From NCBI GenBank assembly GCA_903929455.1, contig CAIYVA010000142.1, positions 1-36,109 on the forward strand: a stretch of 36,109 nt of DNA. The letters are read 5' to 3'. Position numbers and translations under genes: made by a program. The notes below the pieces were generated by a model. The model was not told the DNA's origin and did not search any database. It saw only the letters and a program-made list of their open reading frames with translations. Shown here piece by piece: positions 9,336-17,061 of the stretch (positions are counted from its first letter, which is position 1; each line of letters opens with the position of its first letter). This DNA comes from an uncultured Pseudomonadota bacterium. Its GTDB lineage: Bacteria > Pseudomonadota > Gammaproteobacteria > Steroidobacterales > Steroidobacteraceae.

Positions 9336-10280
9336 GTGTCGCGCCTCAATGGTAGACTGGATCCGCACATGACTTGCCATTCGTGGACACCGATTAACTT
9401 GACTACGCCGCAACATGCCTTTAGCCAAGTACGCCTCGAGGCAGAACCCTCGTGTACGACCTTTGAGGCACTCTGTCGTCGGTTCCCACATATCAGCGCA
9501 GCCGTCTGGTTAGATCGGTTCACACGAGGGCTTATTCTGGATGAGGAAGGGCGCCCCCTATCCAGCACGGACCTGCACTGTCCGGGGCGGCGTGTTCGCT
9601 ATTGTCGCGAAATCGTCGATGAGAGACCCATCCCCTTCACCGAAACCATCCTTTACCAGGATGAGCATTTGGTGGTCGCTGACAAACCGCACTTCTTACC
9701 CATCTCCCCTACAGGCCCCTGGGTTAAGGAAAGCTTGCTGAACCGACTGATGGTCAGACTAGACAATCCCGAGCTCAGTCCCATTCACCGTTTAGACCGT
9801 GGTACCGCCGGTGTCGTGATGTTTTCCACCAACCCGCTGTATCGCAATCGCTATCAGGCTCTATTTCGCGAACGAAAGATTGAGAAAACATACGAGGCCT
9901 TAGCACCCCCGCTTAGCCAGCTGGCTTTCCCGCACGTGAGACGCACACGCATTATCCGCGGCGACCCCTTCTTTTTATCGCAAGAGGTGGAGGGGGAGCC
10001 CAACAGTGAGACCATCATCGAGGTCATAAAAGAACAACCCCTCTACTGGCACTACCGGCTACATCCACAGACGGGTAAGAAGCATCAACTACGCCTACAT
10101 ATGGCGGCACTGGGCGCACCGATACTGGACGATCCCTACTATTCAAAAACCGATACAAAACAAAAAGATGATTATAATAGGCCAATGGCTCTAATCGCAC
10201 GGACGCTCAAATTCACGGATCCCATCTCGGGAACTAAGCATCATTTTGTGAGCGATCGACCAATAGGAAACACGATTTAA
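9336..10280 (+). CDS. RluA-family RNA pseudouridine synthase
   Basis: Isomerises uridine to pseudouridine in rRNA or tRNA. The catalytic motif HRLDRGTAGVVMFS contains the invariant Asp (residue 154 from the GTG start). It is preceded by ILYQDEHLVVADKPHFLPISP (core strand) and followed by KTYEAL and HPQTGKKHQLRLHM, the usual RluA-family blocks. The N-terminal part (FEALCRRFPHISAAVWLDRF) resembles the S4-like N-terminus of this subgroup but is not a clear S4 domain. GTG 9336 and ATG 9369 are both possible starts; neither has a good SD, and ATG 9369 would shorten the protein by 11 residues. The stop overlaps the next start (TAATG), so the two genes are probably co-transcribed. Confidence 0.9.
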   Translation: MSRLNGRLDPHMTCHSWTPINLTTPQHAFSQVRLEAEPSCTTFEALCRRFPHISAAVWLDRFTRGLILDEEGRPLSSTDLHCPGRRVRYCREIVDERPIPFTETILYQDEHLVVADKPHFLPISPTGPWVKESLLNRLMVRLDNPELSPIHRLDRGTAGVVMFSTNPLYRNRYQALFRERKIEKTYEALAPPLSQLAFPHVRRTRIIRGDPFFLSQEVEGEPNSETIIEVIKEQPLYWHYRLHPQTGKKHQLRLHMAALGAPILDDPYYSKTDTKQKDDYNRPMALIARTLKFTDPISGTKHHFVSDRPIGNTI

Positions 10281-10843
10281 TGGAACAGCTGTTAGTGGCA
10301 TTTTCGACCGTGGGTCTTGCCGAACTGGGAGATCGGACGCAATTACTCACCTTAATTTTAGTTGCGCGATTCAAGCGCCCACTGACACTTGTTTTTGCTA
10401 TTTTGTGCGCCTCAGTCATTAACTTCGGGGTGGCTGGCATTATTGGAAGTCACGTGGCGGAATTTCTCACGCCCCACCGGTTACACTTGGTGGTTGGCGT
10501 CAGTATGGTGGCCATGGCGATTTGGGAACTGATTCCTGAAAAACTCAGTAAAGAACAAAAAACCATTCATAAGGGCGTGAGCGTTTTTTTGAGCATGTTC
10601 ATTGCCTACTTGATTGCCGAAATTGGCGACAAAACGCAACTGGCCACCCTTGCCTTGGCAGCCGCCTATCAAAGCACTCTATTGGTCGTCGCAGGGGCGA
10701 CTCTGGGTATGCTCGCAGCAAACGCCCCAGTGGCTTATCTTGGCAATGCCTTCGCTCATCGGTTACCCATCCCAGCCATTCGCTTGGTGACCGCACTGTT
10801 ATTCATCGCGGTCGGTGGATTTTTTATCTACAAGGCCCTGTAA
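10280..10843 (+). CDS. GDT1/TMEM165 (UPF0016) family cation transporter
   Basis: Small inner-membrane protein of 187 residues with two homologous halves. Each half carries the family signature E-x-G-D-[KR]-[TS]: LAELGDRTQLLTLIL near the N-terminus and IAEIGDKTQLATLALA in the middle. About six hydrophobic helices are visible. Characterised relatives export Mn2+ in bacteria or move Ca2+/Mn2+ in eukaryotic Golgi, so Mn2+ export is the likeliest role. The start overlaps the stop of the upstream pseudouridine synthase by one base. There is no visible yybP-ykoY-type riboswitch. Confidence 0.88.
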   Translation: MEQLLVAFSTVGLAELGDRTQLLTLILVARFKRPLTLVFAILCASVINFGVAGIIGSHVAEFLTPHRLHLVVGVSMVAMAIWELIPEKLSKEQKTIHKGVSVFLSMFIAYLIAEIGDKTQLATLALAAAYQSTLLVVAGATLGMLAANAPVAYLGNAFAHRLPIPAIRLVTALLFIAVGGFFIYKAL

Positions 10844-11096
10844 GCCACGAGGGGTCGACGACGTCAGGGGCGACCGAGCCCCTTGCCCTGGATCAACTGA
10901 CTCGACAAGGCACCAGGTATCTGTAGCCTATCGCCGACCCAATCCGACCAAAGGTCTGGCGACTTGCCGAGACGGGTATGGCTTTAGGCGCCTTACATTT
11001 CTGAGGGATCACAACCTTATTCGCGTTAAATACTCCAATAAACGCTTGCCGAATCACCCCAGACATTACACAGTAGTCCGCTCAATCGAGGTAATC
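10844..11096. other. Intergenic region, 253 bases, nothing firmly identified
   Basis: It contains a weak hairpin (AGGGGC/GCCCCT near 10866-10886) and an AT-rich segment near 11020-11045 that could hold the promoter of the hydrolase gene, but no convincing hexamer pair. The frame of the downstream gene stays open here; the translation looks non-protein-like and was not taken as coding. Confidence 0.35.
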
Positions 11097-12404
11097 ATGC
11101 ATACTCAACTTTCCCGCTGGTTCTTTTTATTGACGGTACTCGCGATGACCTCTCTAGCCGCCGCCCCCAGCCAACCAGCCGTTGACGCGCCAGAGTTGGC
11201 TAAACTGGGTTCCCTAGCTGTCGGCGTTCGCACCACAACCTACGTCCACACAGATCAACCCAACGTGTTGGCCTTTAATGCCACGAGTGGCGTCCTGCCT
11301 CATCACGATCGCACCTTGATCGTTGACATATGGTATCCGGCACACGATGTGGGCAAGGCGCATCCGGAAACCTACACGGCGAATTTACCGGGTGAGCCAT
11401 CCTCACCGGCAGCGGTATTTAGTATCCCAGGCATTGCCATTCGTAATGCACCACCGATCGCCGGCAAATACCCGCTCGTTATTCTGTCGCATGGCTATAG
11501 CAATGCCACCGTGGTGTTGAGTTGGCTGACAGAAAATTTGGCATCCAAGGGCTACGTCGTCGCCGCGATCCGTCATGAGGATCCAGATATTTCGGATCGC
11601 TCGTTATTCGCAGGACCCGCTTTCAATCGCCCCTTAGACATCGCTTTTATCGCACGTACACTTCAGGACACGTTAGCTAAAGAAGGACTGATTGATCCGA
11701 GTCTTACAGCACTCGTTGGATATTCGATGGGTGGTTACGGTGTCATTACGGCTGCGGGAGCAACCTTAAATCCTAGCAGCCCGATTGTTGCCAATATTCC
11801 CGGAGGAGCGCTGAGTCGCTACGCACGCGGTGGAACTGATCGCGAGACTGTCCGAGTACAGAATGTAAAGGCCGTCGTGGCGTTAGCACCGGCAGGTGGT
11901 AGCGCTGGTGCTTGGGATGCCGAGGGTCTTGCTGATATATCGGCGCCACTTTTCTTAATTGCCGGCAATCAAGATCATACGGTTGATTACACTACGGGTG
12001 CCCGTGCTTTTTTTGATGCCGCCGTCCATGTGCCTAGATACCTGCTCACGTTCAAAGAAGGCGGTCATGCCATTGGCTTTGATCCCGTCCCTGAAGAAAT
12101 GCGCTCTAAACTATGGGACTTCGATTGGTTTGAAGACCCGGTCTGGCGCAAGGAGCGAATCATCGGCATCAATTTGCATATGATCACGGCGTTCCTTGAT
12201 CTCTATGTCAAAGGCGATGCCAGTCGGCGCGCGTATATTGAAGGGCTGATGCCTAATTCAGACGATGGACAGTGGCCACGAAGTGCGCCCGGTGGCTACG
12301 ATACCTATAGCTCGGGTGACCATGACATCACTGTATGGAAAGGCTTCCAACGCAATCATGCGAGCGGTCTATCACTAGAAAGTCGCCAAGCAACCAAGCG
12401 ATAA
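11097..12404 (+). CDS. Exported alpha/beta hydrolase, PAF-acetylhydrolase-like
   Basis: Predicted secreted serine esterase/lipase of 435 residues. I chose ATG 11097 because GAGGT lies just upstream and the protein then begins with a Sec signal peptide (RWFFLLTVLAMTSLAAAPS). The oxyanion-hole strand is PLVILSHGYSNA. The nucleophile elbow GYSMGG places Ser210; Asp293 (LIAGNQDHTVDY) and His324 (FKEGGHAIGF) complete a plausible triad. The arrangement, with an N-terminal segment and RTLIVDIWYPA before the core, resembles the plasma platelet-activating-factor acetylhydrolase group. The true substrate is unknown. The following gene starts 25 bases downstream. Confidence 0.82.
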   Translation: MHTQLSRWFFLLTVLAMTSLAAAPSQPAVDAPELAKLGSLAVGVRTTTYVHTDQPNVLAFNATSGVLPHHDRTLIVDIWYPAHDVGKAHPETYTANLPGEPSSPAAVFSIPGIAIRNAPPIAGKYPLVILSHGYSNATVVLSWLTENLASKGYVVAAIRHEDPDISDRSLFAGPAFNRPLDIAFIARTLQDTLAKEGLIDPSLTALVGYSMGGYGVITAAGATLNPSSPIVANIPGGALSRYARGGTDRETVRVQNVKAVVALAPAGGSAGAWDAEGLADISAPLFLIAGNQDHTVDYTTGARAFFDAAVHVPRYLLTFKEGGHAIGFDPVPEEMRSKLWDFDWFEDPVWRKERIIGINLHMITAFLDLYVKGDASRRAYIEGLMPNSDDGQWPRSAPGGYDTYSSGDHDITVWKGFQRNHASGLSLESRQATKR

Positions 12405-12429
12405 TTTGCCGGCTGTTTCAGGATTCTTT

Positions 12430-13500
12430 ATGGCGAATCGATTTCTACATCTGCTAGCGACACGGCCGTGGTTATTGGCAGATGGTGCCACGGGCAGCAA
12501 TCTGTTTGAGATGGGTCTCACCTCCGGAGATGCGCCTGAACTGTGGAATCTCGCCCACCCAGATCGCATCGGCGCCCTACATCGTAGCTTTATCGAGGCC
12601 GGTGCCGACATTATCTTAACCAACAGCTTCGGCGGTACCCGCTACCGCCTCAAGTTGCACCAAGCGCAGGATCGCGTCGCGGAACTGAACCAAGCCGCAG
12701 CACGCATCGCGCGCAAAGAAGCCGATGCCAGTGGTCGTGAAGTCGTCGTCGCAGGCAGCATGGGACCGACGGGTGAGATTTTGGAGCCGATCGGACCGTT
12801 ATCCGCTGCGGCGGCGCAGGCGGCATTCGCCGAACAGGCGGAGGCGCTCGCGGCGGGTGGAGTCGATGTGCTTTGGATCGAAACGATGTCTTCTAAAGAG
12901 GAGGTCGAGGCCGCCATTGCGGGTGCTCGTAGCACAGGCTTACCCATCGTCAGCACCATGAGTTTCGATACCAACGGTCGTACCATGATGTCGCTGACAC
13001 CTGCCGAATTGGCCACCATTCACCGCGAGCAGGGGCTTGCTGCGAGTGGTAGTAATTGCGGGGTCGGGCCTTCGGAGATGGTGGCCTCGATCGTTAATCT
13101 ATCAACGGGTGGCGATCCATCCATGGTGTTTGTCGCCAAAGCCAACTGCGGTATCCCGCAATACGTGAATGGCGCCATTCATTACAACGGCACACCCGAG
13201 TTAATGGCGGTCTATGCGGGGCTTGCCTTAGATGCGGGTGCACGTATTATTGGCGGATGCTGCGGAACCACACCTCATCATCTGAAGGTGATGCGAGAGG
13301 CGCTGACAGCTCACGTCTTAGGACCAAAGCCAGACGCTGCGAGCATTGAAGCGCAACTCGGTGCCTTAACGATGGGGGCTAAAGCGCAGCTCCTAGGTCA
13401 TATGGATCGCGCCTCAGGTGCCGCTTTAGGCGCCACCATAAGGCGTAGCTCCAAGCGTCGCGACCATCACGACCTCGACCACAGCAACACGCCTAAATAG
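12430..13500 (+). CDS. Homocysteine S-methyltransferase family protein (BHMT-like)
   Basis: Zinc-dependent methyltransferase that would make methionine from homocysteine with betaine or another methyl donor. ATG 12430 is preferred over an upstream TTG (12406) because AGGA sits just before it; this gives 356 residues. LADGATGSNLFEMGL is the N-terminal TIM-barrel strand. The three zinc-ligand cysteines are visible: Cys210 in SNCGVGP and Cys277-Cys278 in IGGCCGTTPHHL. Both motifs are complete, so the enzyme should be active. The last 50 or so residues, after HVLGPKPD, are a low-complexity Ala/Ser/Arg-rich tail beyond the usual domain. Whether betaine or S-methylmethionine is the donor cannot be decided here. 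Confidence 0.88.
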   Translation: MANRFLHLLATRPWLLADGATGSNLFEMGLTSGDAPELWNLAHPDRIGALHRSFIEAGADIILTNSFGGTRYRLKLHQAQDRVAELNQAAARIARKEADASGREVVVAGSMGPTGEILEPIGPLSAAAAQAAFAEQAEALAAGGVDVLWIETMSSKEEVEAAIAGARSTGLPIVSTMSFDTNGRTMMSLTPAELATIHREQGLAASGSNCGVGPSEMVASIVNLSTGGDPSMVFVAKANCGIPQYVNGAIHYNGTPELMAVYAGLALDAGARIIGGCCGTTPHHLKVMREALTAHVLGPKPDAASIEAQLGALTMGAKAQLLGHMDRASGAALGATIRRSSKRRDHHDLDHSNTPK

Positions 13501-13544
13501 CACTAGACGACTGCCTAGGTCTTAAGGTCTATCAGGAAATAATC

Positions 13545-14321
13545 GTGTCTACTAATCCGTTAGTGGCCTTAGTGACTGGTGCGTCTAGAGGCATCGGCCA
13601 AGGTATTGCCATGACCCTCGCATCGCGCGGGGTGCGCGTGGCTGTGCATTATCACCAGCAGGCTGACGCAGCGACACAGCTGGTGGCCCGCTTACCGGGT
13701 GTGGGACATCACGCATTCGGCGCCGATCTGGCTGATGGCGTAGCCACCGAGTGTCTCTGGAAAGCGGTCGTAGAACGCATGGGTGATATTGATATCGTGA
13801 TCAATAACGCAGGCGTCTTCATCGAGCATCCGCCGCTGACCACCGATTACCCAACATGGCAGCGTATTTGGCAAGAGACGATCAGTACTAATCTGTTAGG
13901 TCCTGCCAACCTATCGATCTTGGCCGCACACAGCATGAGCTTACGACCACTGCGCGACGGCTTTGGACGCGGACGCATCGTCAATGTCACCTCACGAGGC
14001 GCTTTTCGCGGCGAACCGGACGGGCCTGCCTACGGTGCGAGTAAAGCGGCCGTTAACTCGCTTGGTCAATCCTTGGCCAAGGCCCTCGCAGCGCGTGCCA
14101 TCTATGTCTACAGCGTGGCGCCTGGTTGGGTGGAGACGGATATGGCGCAAAGCCATCTGCAGGGGGCAGAAGGCAGTGCCATCCTGGCCCAACACCCGCT
14201 GGGTCGTGTGAATCAGATCGACGAGGTGGCTAAAACCGTCGCGTTTTGTGCGCTTGATGCACCGGCCGCGATGACCGGCGGGGTCATCGACGTGAATGGC
14301 GCCAGCTATCTACGCAGTTGA
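13545..14321 (+). CDS. Short-chain dehydrogenase/reductase (SDR)
   Basis: NAD(P)-dependent oxidoreductase of 258 residues with the classical SDR fold. TGASRGIGQG is the cofactor-binding glycine motif, NNAG the structural motif, and Tyr163-x3-Lys167 (YGASKAA) the catalytic pair. VAPGWVETDM and GGVIDVNGASYLRS are the usual C-terminal blocks. The start is GTG 13545, with AGGAA about 7 bases upstream. It lies 44 bases after the homocysteine methyltransferase gene on the same strand. It resembles FabG-type 3-oxoacyl reductases, but no fatty-acid genes are near, so the substrate is open. Confidence 0.9.
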   Translation: MSTNPLVALVTGASRGIGQGIAMTLASRGVRVAVHYHQQADAATQLVARLPGVGHHAFGADLADGVATECLWKAVVERMGDIDIVINNAGVFIEHPPLTTDYPTWQRIWQETISTNLLGPANLSILAAHSMSLRPLRDGFGRGRIVNVTSRGAFRGEPDGPAYGASKAAVNSLGQSLAKALAARAIYVYSVAPGWVETDMAQSHLQGAEGSAILAQHPLGRVNQIDEVAKTVAFCALDAPAAMTGGVIDVNGASYLRS

Positions 14322-14323
14322 AC

Positions 14324-14764
14324 TTAGCGCTTATCGTCTGACTGACGCGCCTGGGAGGCTTGAAAGGCCACGTAACCCAATACAATCCCGAGACCAATCC
14401 CAAATAAAATTCGGGCCGCGGCATTAATCCCAGCACCGATCGCAATCGCCTCTGTCGCACCACCCGCATGGCGAGTCCAGTCACTGAGCCGCGCCAGCAC
14501 AATACCTGCGACTGCAAAACCCACCAACTCAACCCATGGCGGTGAACGCCGCAACAGGACTTGTGCCGGTGTGCGCGAAGCTTGCCAACCTGCCCCCACC
14601 AACACACCGCCCAGAGCGCCCATCAACCAACGTGGAGCGGCTAATTGGTCTGCAATGCCGGGCAGATCCCCTGCCGTCATGCCCACCAGGCCTAAGCCCA
14701 CCATGACTAAAGCCAAGGCCGCAATGCTAGGTAGACCTGCGGACACCATTCGTTTTGGCTGCAC
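14324..14764 (-). CDS. Small integral membrane protein of unknown function
   Basis: I do not recognise the family. The frame is open from 14968, but the first 68 residues of that reading are not hydrophobic and look unlike protein. GTG 14764 has an SD-like GATGGGG just upstream; ATG 14749 is the next option. From there about 140 residues contain hydrophobic segments (IAALALVMVGLGLVGMTAG, WLMGALGGVLVGAG, LVGFAVAGIVLARL, ILFGIGLGIVLGYVAFQ), so three to four helices, ending in a charged SQARQSDDKR tail. It converges tightly with the SDR gene (2 bases between stops) and is divergent from the hydrolase at 14995. It vaguely resembles YeeE/YedE-like transporters in Gly-rich helices, but I cannot support that. 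Confidence 0.5.
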   Translation of the reverse strand: MQPKRMVSAGLPSIAALALVMVGLGLVGMTAGDLPGIADQLAAPRWLMGALGGVLVGAGWQASRTPAQVLLRRSPPWVELVGFAVAGIVLARLSDWTRHAGGATEAIAIGAGINAAARILFGIGLGIVLGYVAFQASQARQSDDKR

Positions 14765-14910
14765 AAACACCCCATCTGTTAAACCAACAGGGCACAGGGC
14801 CCCAATGCAAAGCTTACCGTACGCCGCCTGAGCGCTCGCCTCAAGTGTCCTGTTTAAAAATTTCCTGACTCGGCACCTGAAAGCCCCCACCGCAACCCCA
14901 GAATCAGCGA

Positions 14911-14928
14911 TTATTGCGCTTGCAATAA
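14911..14928. promoter_or_regulatory. Perfect inverted repeat in a divergent promoter region
   Basis: TTATTGC-GCTT-GCAATAA is a perfect 7-bp inverted repeat with a 4-base centre, about 70 bases before the hydrolase start and 150 bases before the membrane-protein start. Such a symmetric AT/GC pattern is typical of a dimeric repressor operator. No regulator can be assigned. Confidence 0.35.
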
Positions 14929-14994
14929 CCTGCCCAAGTACCGGAAGCTCAGGTTGCCTAGCCCCCACAGTGCCTTAAGGCCGAAAGGATTGAT

Positions 14995-15942
14995 ATGACT
15001 GCCCTGCTCACCCGCCGCACACCCACGCGACTATTGGCTGCTCTATGCCTTTGGAGCATCGCCTCACTCGCCCTCGCAGCGCCCCCGCTCGGTGTCGATC
15101 TCAATCAATTTGATCAGGCGAAAAAGGTAGCCGCCTTACCTAATGGCATCTCACTCGGGTACATCGATCAAGGCCCTAAGGACGGACCTGCGGTGGTGCT
15201 CATTCATGGCTATACCGATAACGCCCGCGACTGGGTACCGTTACTGCCCTACTTAGACAAACATCTGCGCATCATCTTGGTGGATATTCGTGGCCATGGC
15301 CAATCGAGCAAACCCGAATGCTGTTATGACCGTGTGGACTTTGCCTACGACGTCCGCCTGTTACTCGATGTCCTAAAGATTAAGCAAGCGGATATCGTCG
15401 GGCACTCCTTAGGCAGCCTCATTGCCCAGACCTTTGCAGAGTATTGGCCAGAACGCACACGGCACGTTGTCTTGGTGTCCTCAACCGGTGGAGCCCGCGC
15501 TGGCTGCGAGGCGCCGACAGGTCAAACAGAACCTGCCTCCATGGATTTTCGCTCTGAGATCGTCAAACTCACCGATCCCATCGATCCAGAATCCCCTTTC
15601 ATGATCGAGTGGTATGCCTCACCGACGCCAGTGGATGAGGACTTCTTACGCCGACAACGTAAGGACGCTGCTGGTATTCCAGTCAAGGTGTGGCTTGCAG
15701 TCCTCGACCAAGGCCTCTCCGGCTCCGACTTACAAAGCACCCTGCCTAAATTGACAGCACCGACCTTACTCATCTGGGGCGAACAAGATCCGATCTTTGG
15801 TGCGAAAGATCGCTGCTCTCTGATCAAAGCGCTGCCGACTGCCACAGTCAAACTATTTAAAGAGCTGGGTCACAACTCGTTTTGGGAAGACCCACAAGCC
15901 GTGGCCGACACCATCAACCCCTTCTTACTGAAAGCCCTATAA
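14995..15942 (+). CDS. Exported alpha/beta-fold hydrolase
   Basis: Predicted periplasmic or secreted hydrolase of 315 residues. The signal peptide is visible (RLLAALCLWSIASLALAAPP), with AAGGA just upstream of the ATG. VVLIHGYTDNARDW holds the oxyanion-hole HG, GHSLGS gives nucleophile Ser138, LIWGEQDPIFG the acidic residue, and LGHNSFWEDP the catalytic His. It belongs to the epoxide-hydrolase/haloperoxidase-like group; the substrate is not predictable. A heptosyltransferase-type gene follows 36 bases downstream, but a functional link is not evident. Confidence 0.85.
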   Translation: MTALLTRRTPTRLLAALCLWSIASLALAAPPLGVDLNQFDQAKKVAALPNGISLGYIDQGPKDGPAVVLIHGYTDNARDWVPLLPYLDKHLRIILVDIRGHGQSSKPECCYDRVDFAYDVRLLLDVLKIKQADIVGHSLGSLIAQTFAEYWPERTRHVVLVSSTGGARAGCEAPTGQTEPASMDFRSEIVKLTDPIDPESPFMIEWYASPTPVDEDFLRRQRKDAAGIPVKVWLAVLDQGLSGSDLQSTLPKLTAPTLLIWGEQDPIFGAKDRCSLIKALPTATVKLFKELGHNSFWEDPQAVADTINPFLLKAL

Positions 15943-15978
15943 GCACACACAGTAGCTACCCTAGAGCGCGGCGCATTC

Positions 15979-17061
15979 ATGAATGATTTAGTACAGACAC
16001 CGCCGCGCTCTGTCATTCTGGTTAAACTCTCCGCCATCGGTGATGTCTGCCACACACTGCCCGTGGTGCGCGCCTTGCAACGCGCCTGGCCTAACACCCG
16101 ATTCACGTGGATTATTGGCCGTACTGAGGCTACATTCGTAAGCCACTTGGCGGATATCGAATTTATTGTTTTCGATAAAAAAGCGGGGCGCCAAGGAAGG
16201 CTAGCGGTTAAAGCGGCGCTCAATCATCGAACCTTTGATATTGCTTTGCACCTGCAGTTCGCTTGGCGCGCAAGTCAGCTCATGCGTCTGATTAAAGCAC
16301 CCATCAAGCTAGGCTTTGATCGAGCACGTGCACTGGATCTACAGTGGTTATTCACTAACCAAACCATCGCCTCTGTACCGCATCAACATGTGATGGACGG
16401 TCTTCTGGAATTTACGAAGCGACTTGGAGTCACGCCTACACCCTTAATGTGGAATATTCCAATCCCACCAGACGCGCTAAATTACGCCAATCGGGTCATT
16501 AACGGTCACCAACCGGTTTTAATCATCAGTCCCTGCTCCAGCCACCCGCTGCGCAACTGGCATGCTGCAGGCTATGCCGCAGTAGCCGACTACGCGGCCA
16601 CCGCCCTTAACATGCAAGTCTTACTATGTGGTGGACGTACGGATCTTGAGCGGGAAATGGCCACTTCAATCCAATCATTGATGCAAGCGCCTTGCAAGAA
16701 CCTGGTTGGCCAGGACACGCTGATTGAGTTCTATGCCACATTAAGTAAAGCCAGCGTTCTGCTGACCCCCGATTCGGGTCCTGCGCACATGGCAACTGCT
16801 TTAGGCATTCCAGTGGTGGGTCTGTATGCCGCCACCAACCCGGAGCGCAGCGGGCCTTACTTTAGTCGCGCCCTGTGTGTTAATTGTTTTGATCAGGCAG
16901 CGCAGACATTTCTACACAAAAAAGCATCCGCACTGCCGTGGCGCAGCAAGATCGAAAAATCCGGCGTGATGGATCTGATCACAGTACCCGCCGTCATTGA
17001 CAAACTACAGCAAGCGCTTCAACGGCAACAGATCAGTCCATCTACCCAGACGCCCGCTTAG
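15979..17061 (+). CDS. Glycosyltransferase family 9 (heptosyltransferase-like)
   Basis: GT9 enzyme expected to transfer heptose to the LPS inner core on the cytoplasmic face, 360 residues. The N-terminal VILVKLSAIGDVCHTLPVVRAL is the family's opening motif. The C-terminal donor-binding block TPDSGPAHMATALGIPVVGL followed by YAATNPERSGPY is highly characteristic. It is WaaC/WaaF-like; which of these it is cannot be decided without comparison. No SD is clear before ATG 15979. The gene stands apart from other LPS genes and overlaps the convergent gamma-glutamyltransferase gene by 4 bases at its 3' end. Confidence 0.88.
   Translation: MNDLVQTPPRSVILVKLSAIGDVCHTLPVVRALQRAWPNTRFTWIIGRTEATFVSHLADIEFIVFDKKAGRQGRLAVKAALNHRTFDIALHLQFAWRASQLMRLIKAPIKLGFDRARALDLQWLFTNQTIASVPHQHVMDGLLEFTKRLGVTPTPLMWNIPIPPDALNYANRVINGHQPVLIISPCSSHPLRNWHAAGYAAVADYAATALNMQVLLCGGRTDLEREMATSIQSLMQAPCKNLVGQDTLIEFYATLSKASVLLTPDSGPAHMATALGIPVVGLYAATNPERSGPYFSRALCVNCFDQAAQTFLHKKASALPWRSKIEKSGVMDLITVPAVIDKLQQALQRQQISPSTQTPA

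Noticed and set aside
10815-11096. N-terminal extension of the PAF-acetylhydrolase-like gene
   Set aside because: The frame is open, but the translation (RPNPTKGLATCRDG and similar) is not protein-like, overlaps the transporter gene, and would bury the signal peptide. ATG 11097 with an SD is better.
14765-14968. Extension of the small membrane protein to ATG 14968
   Set aside because: The added 68 residues are not hydrophobic or domain-like, cover a perfect inverted repeat, and leave almost no room for the promoter of the hydrolase at 14995.
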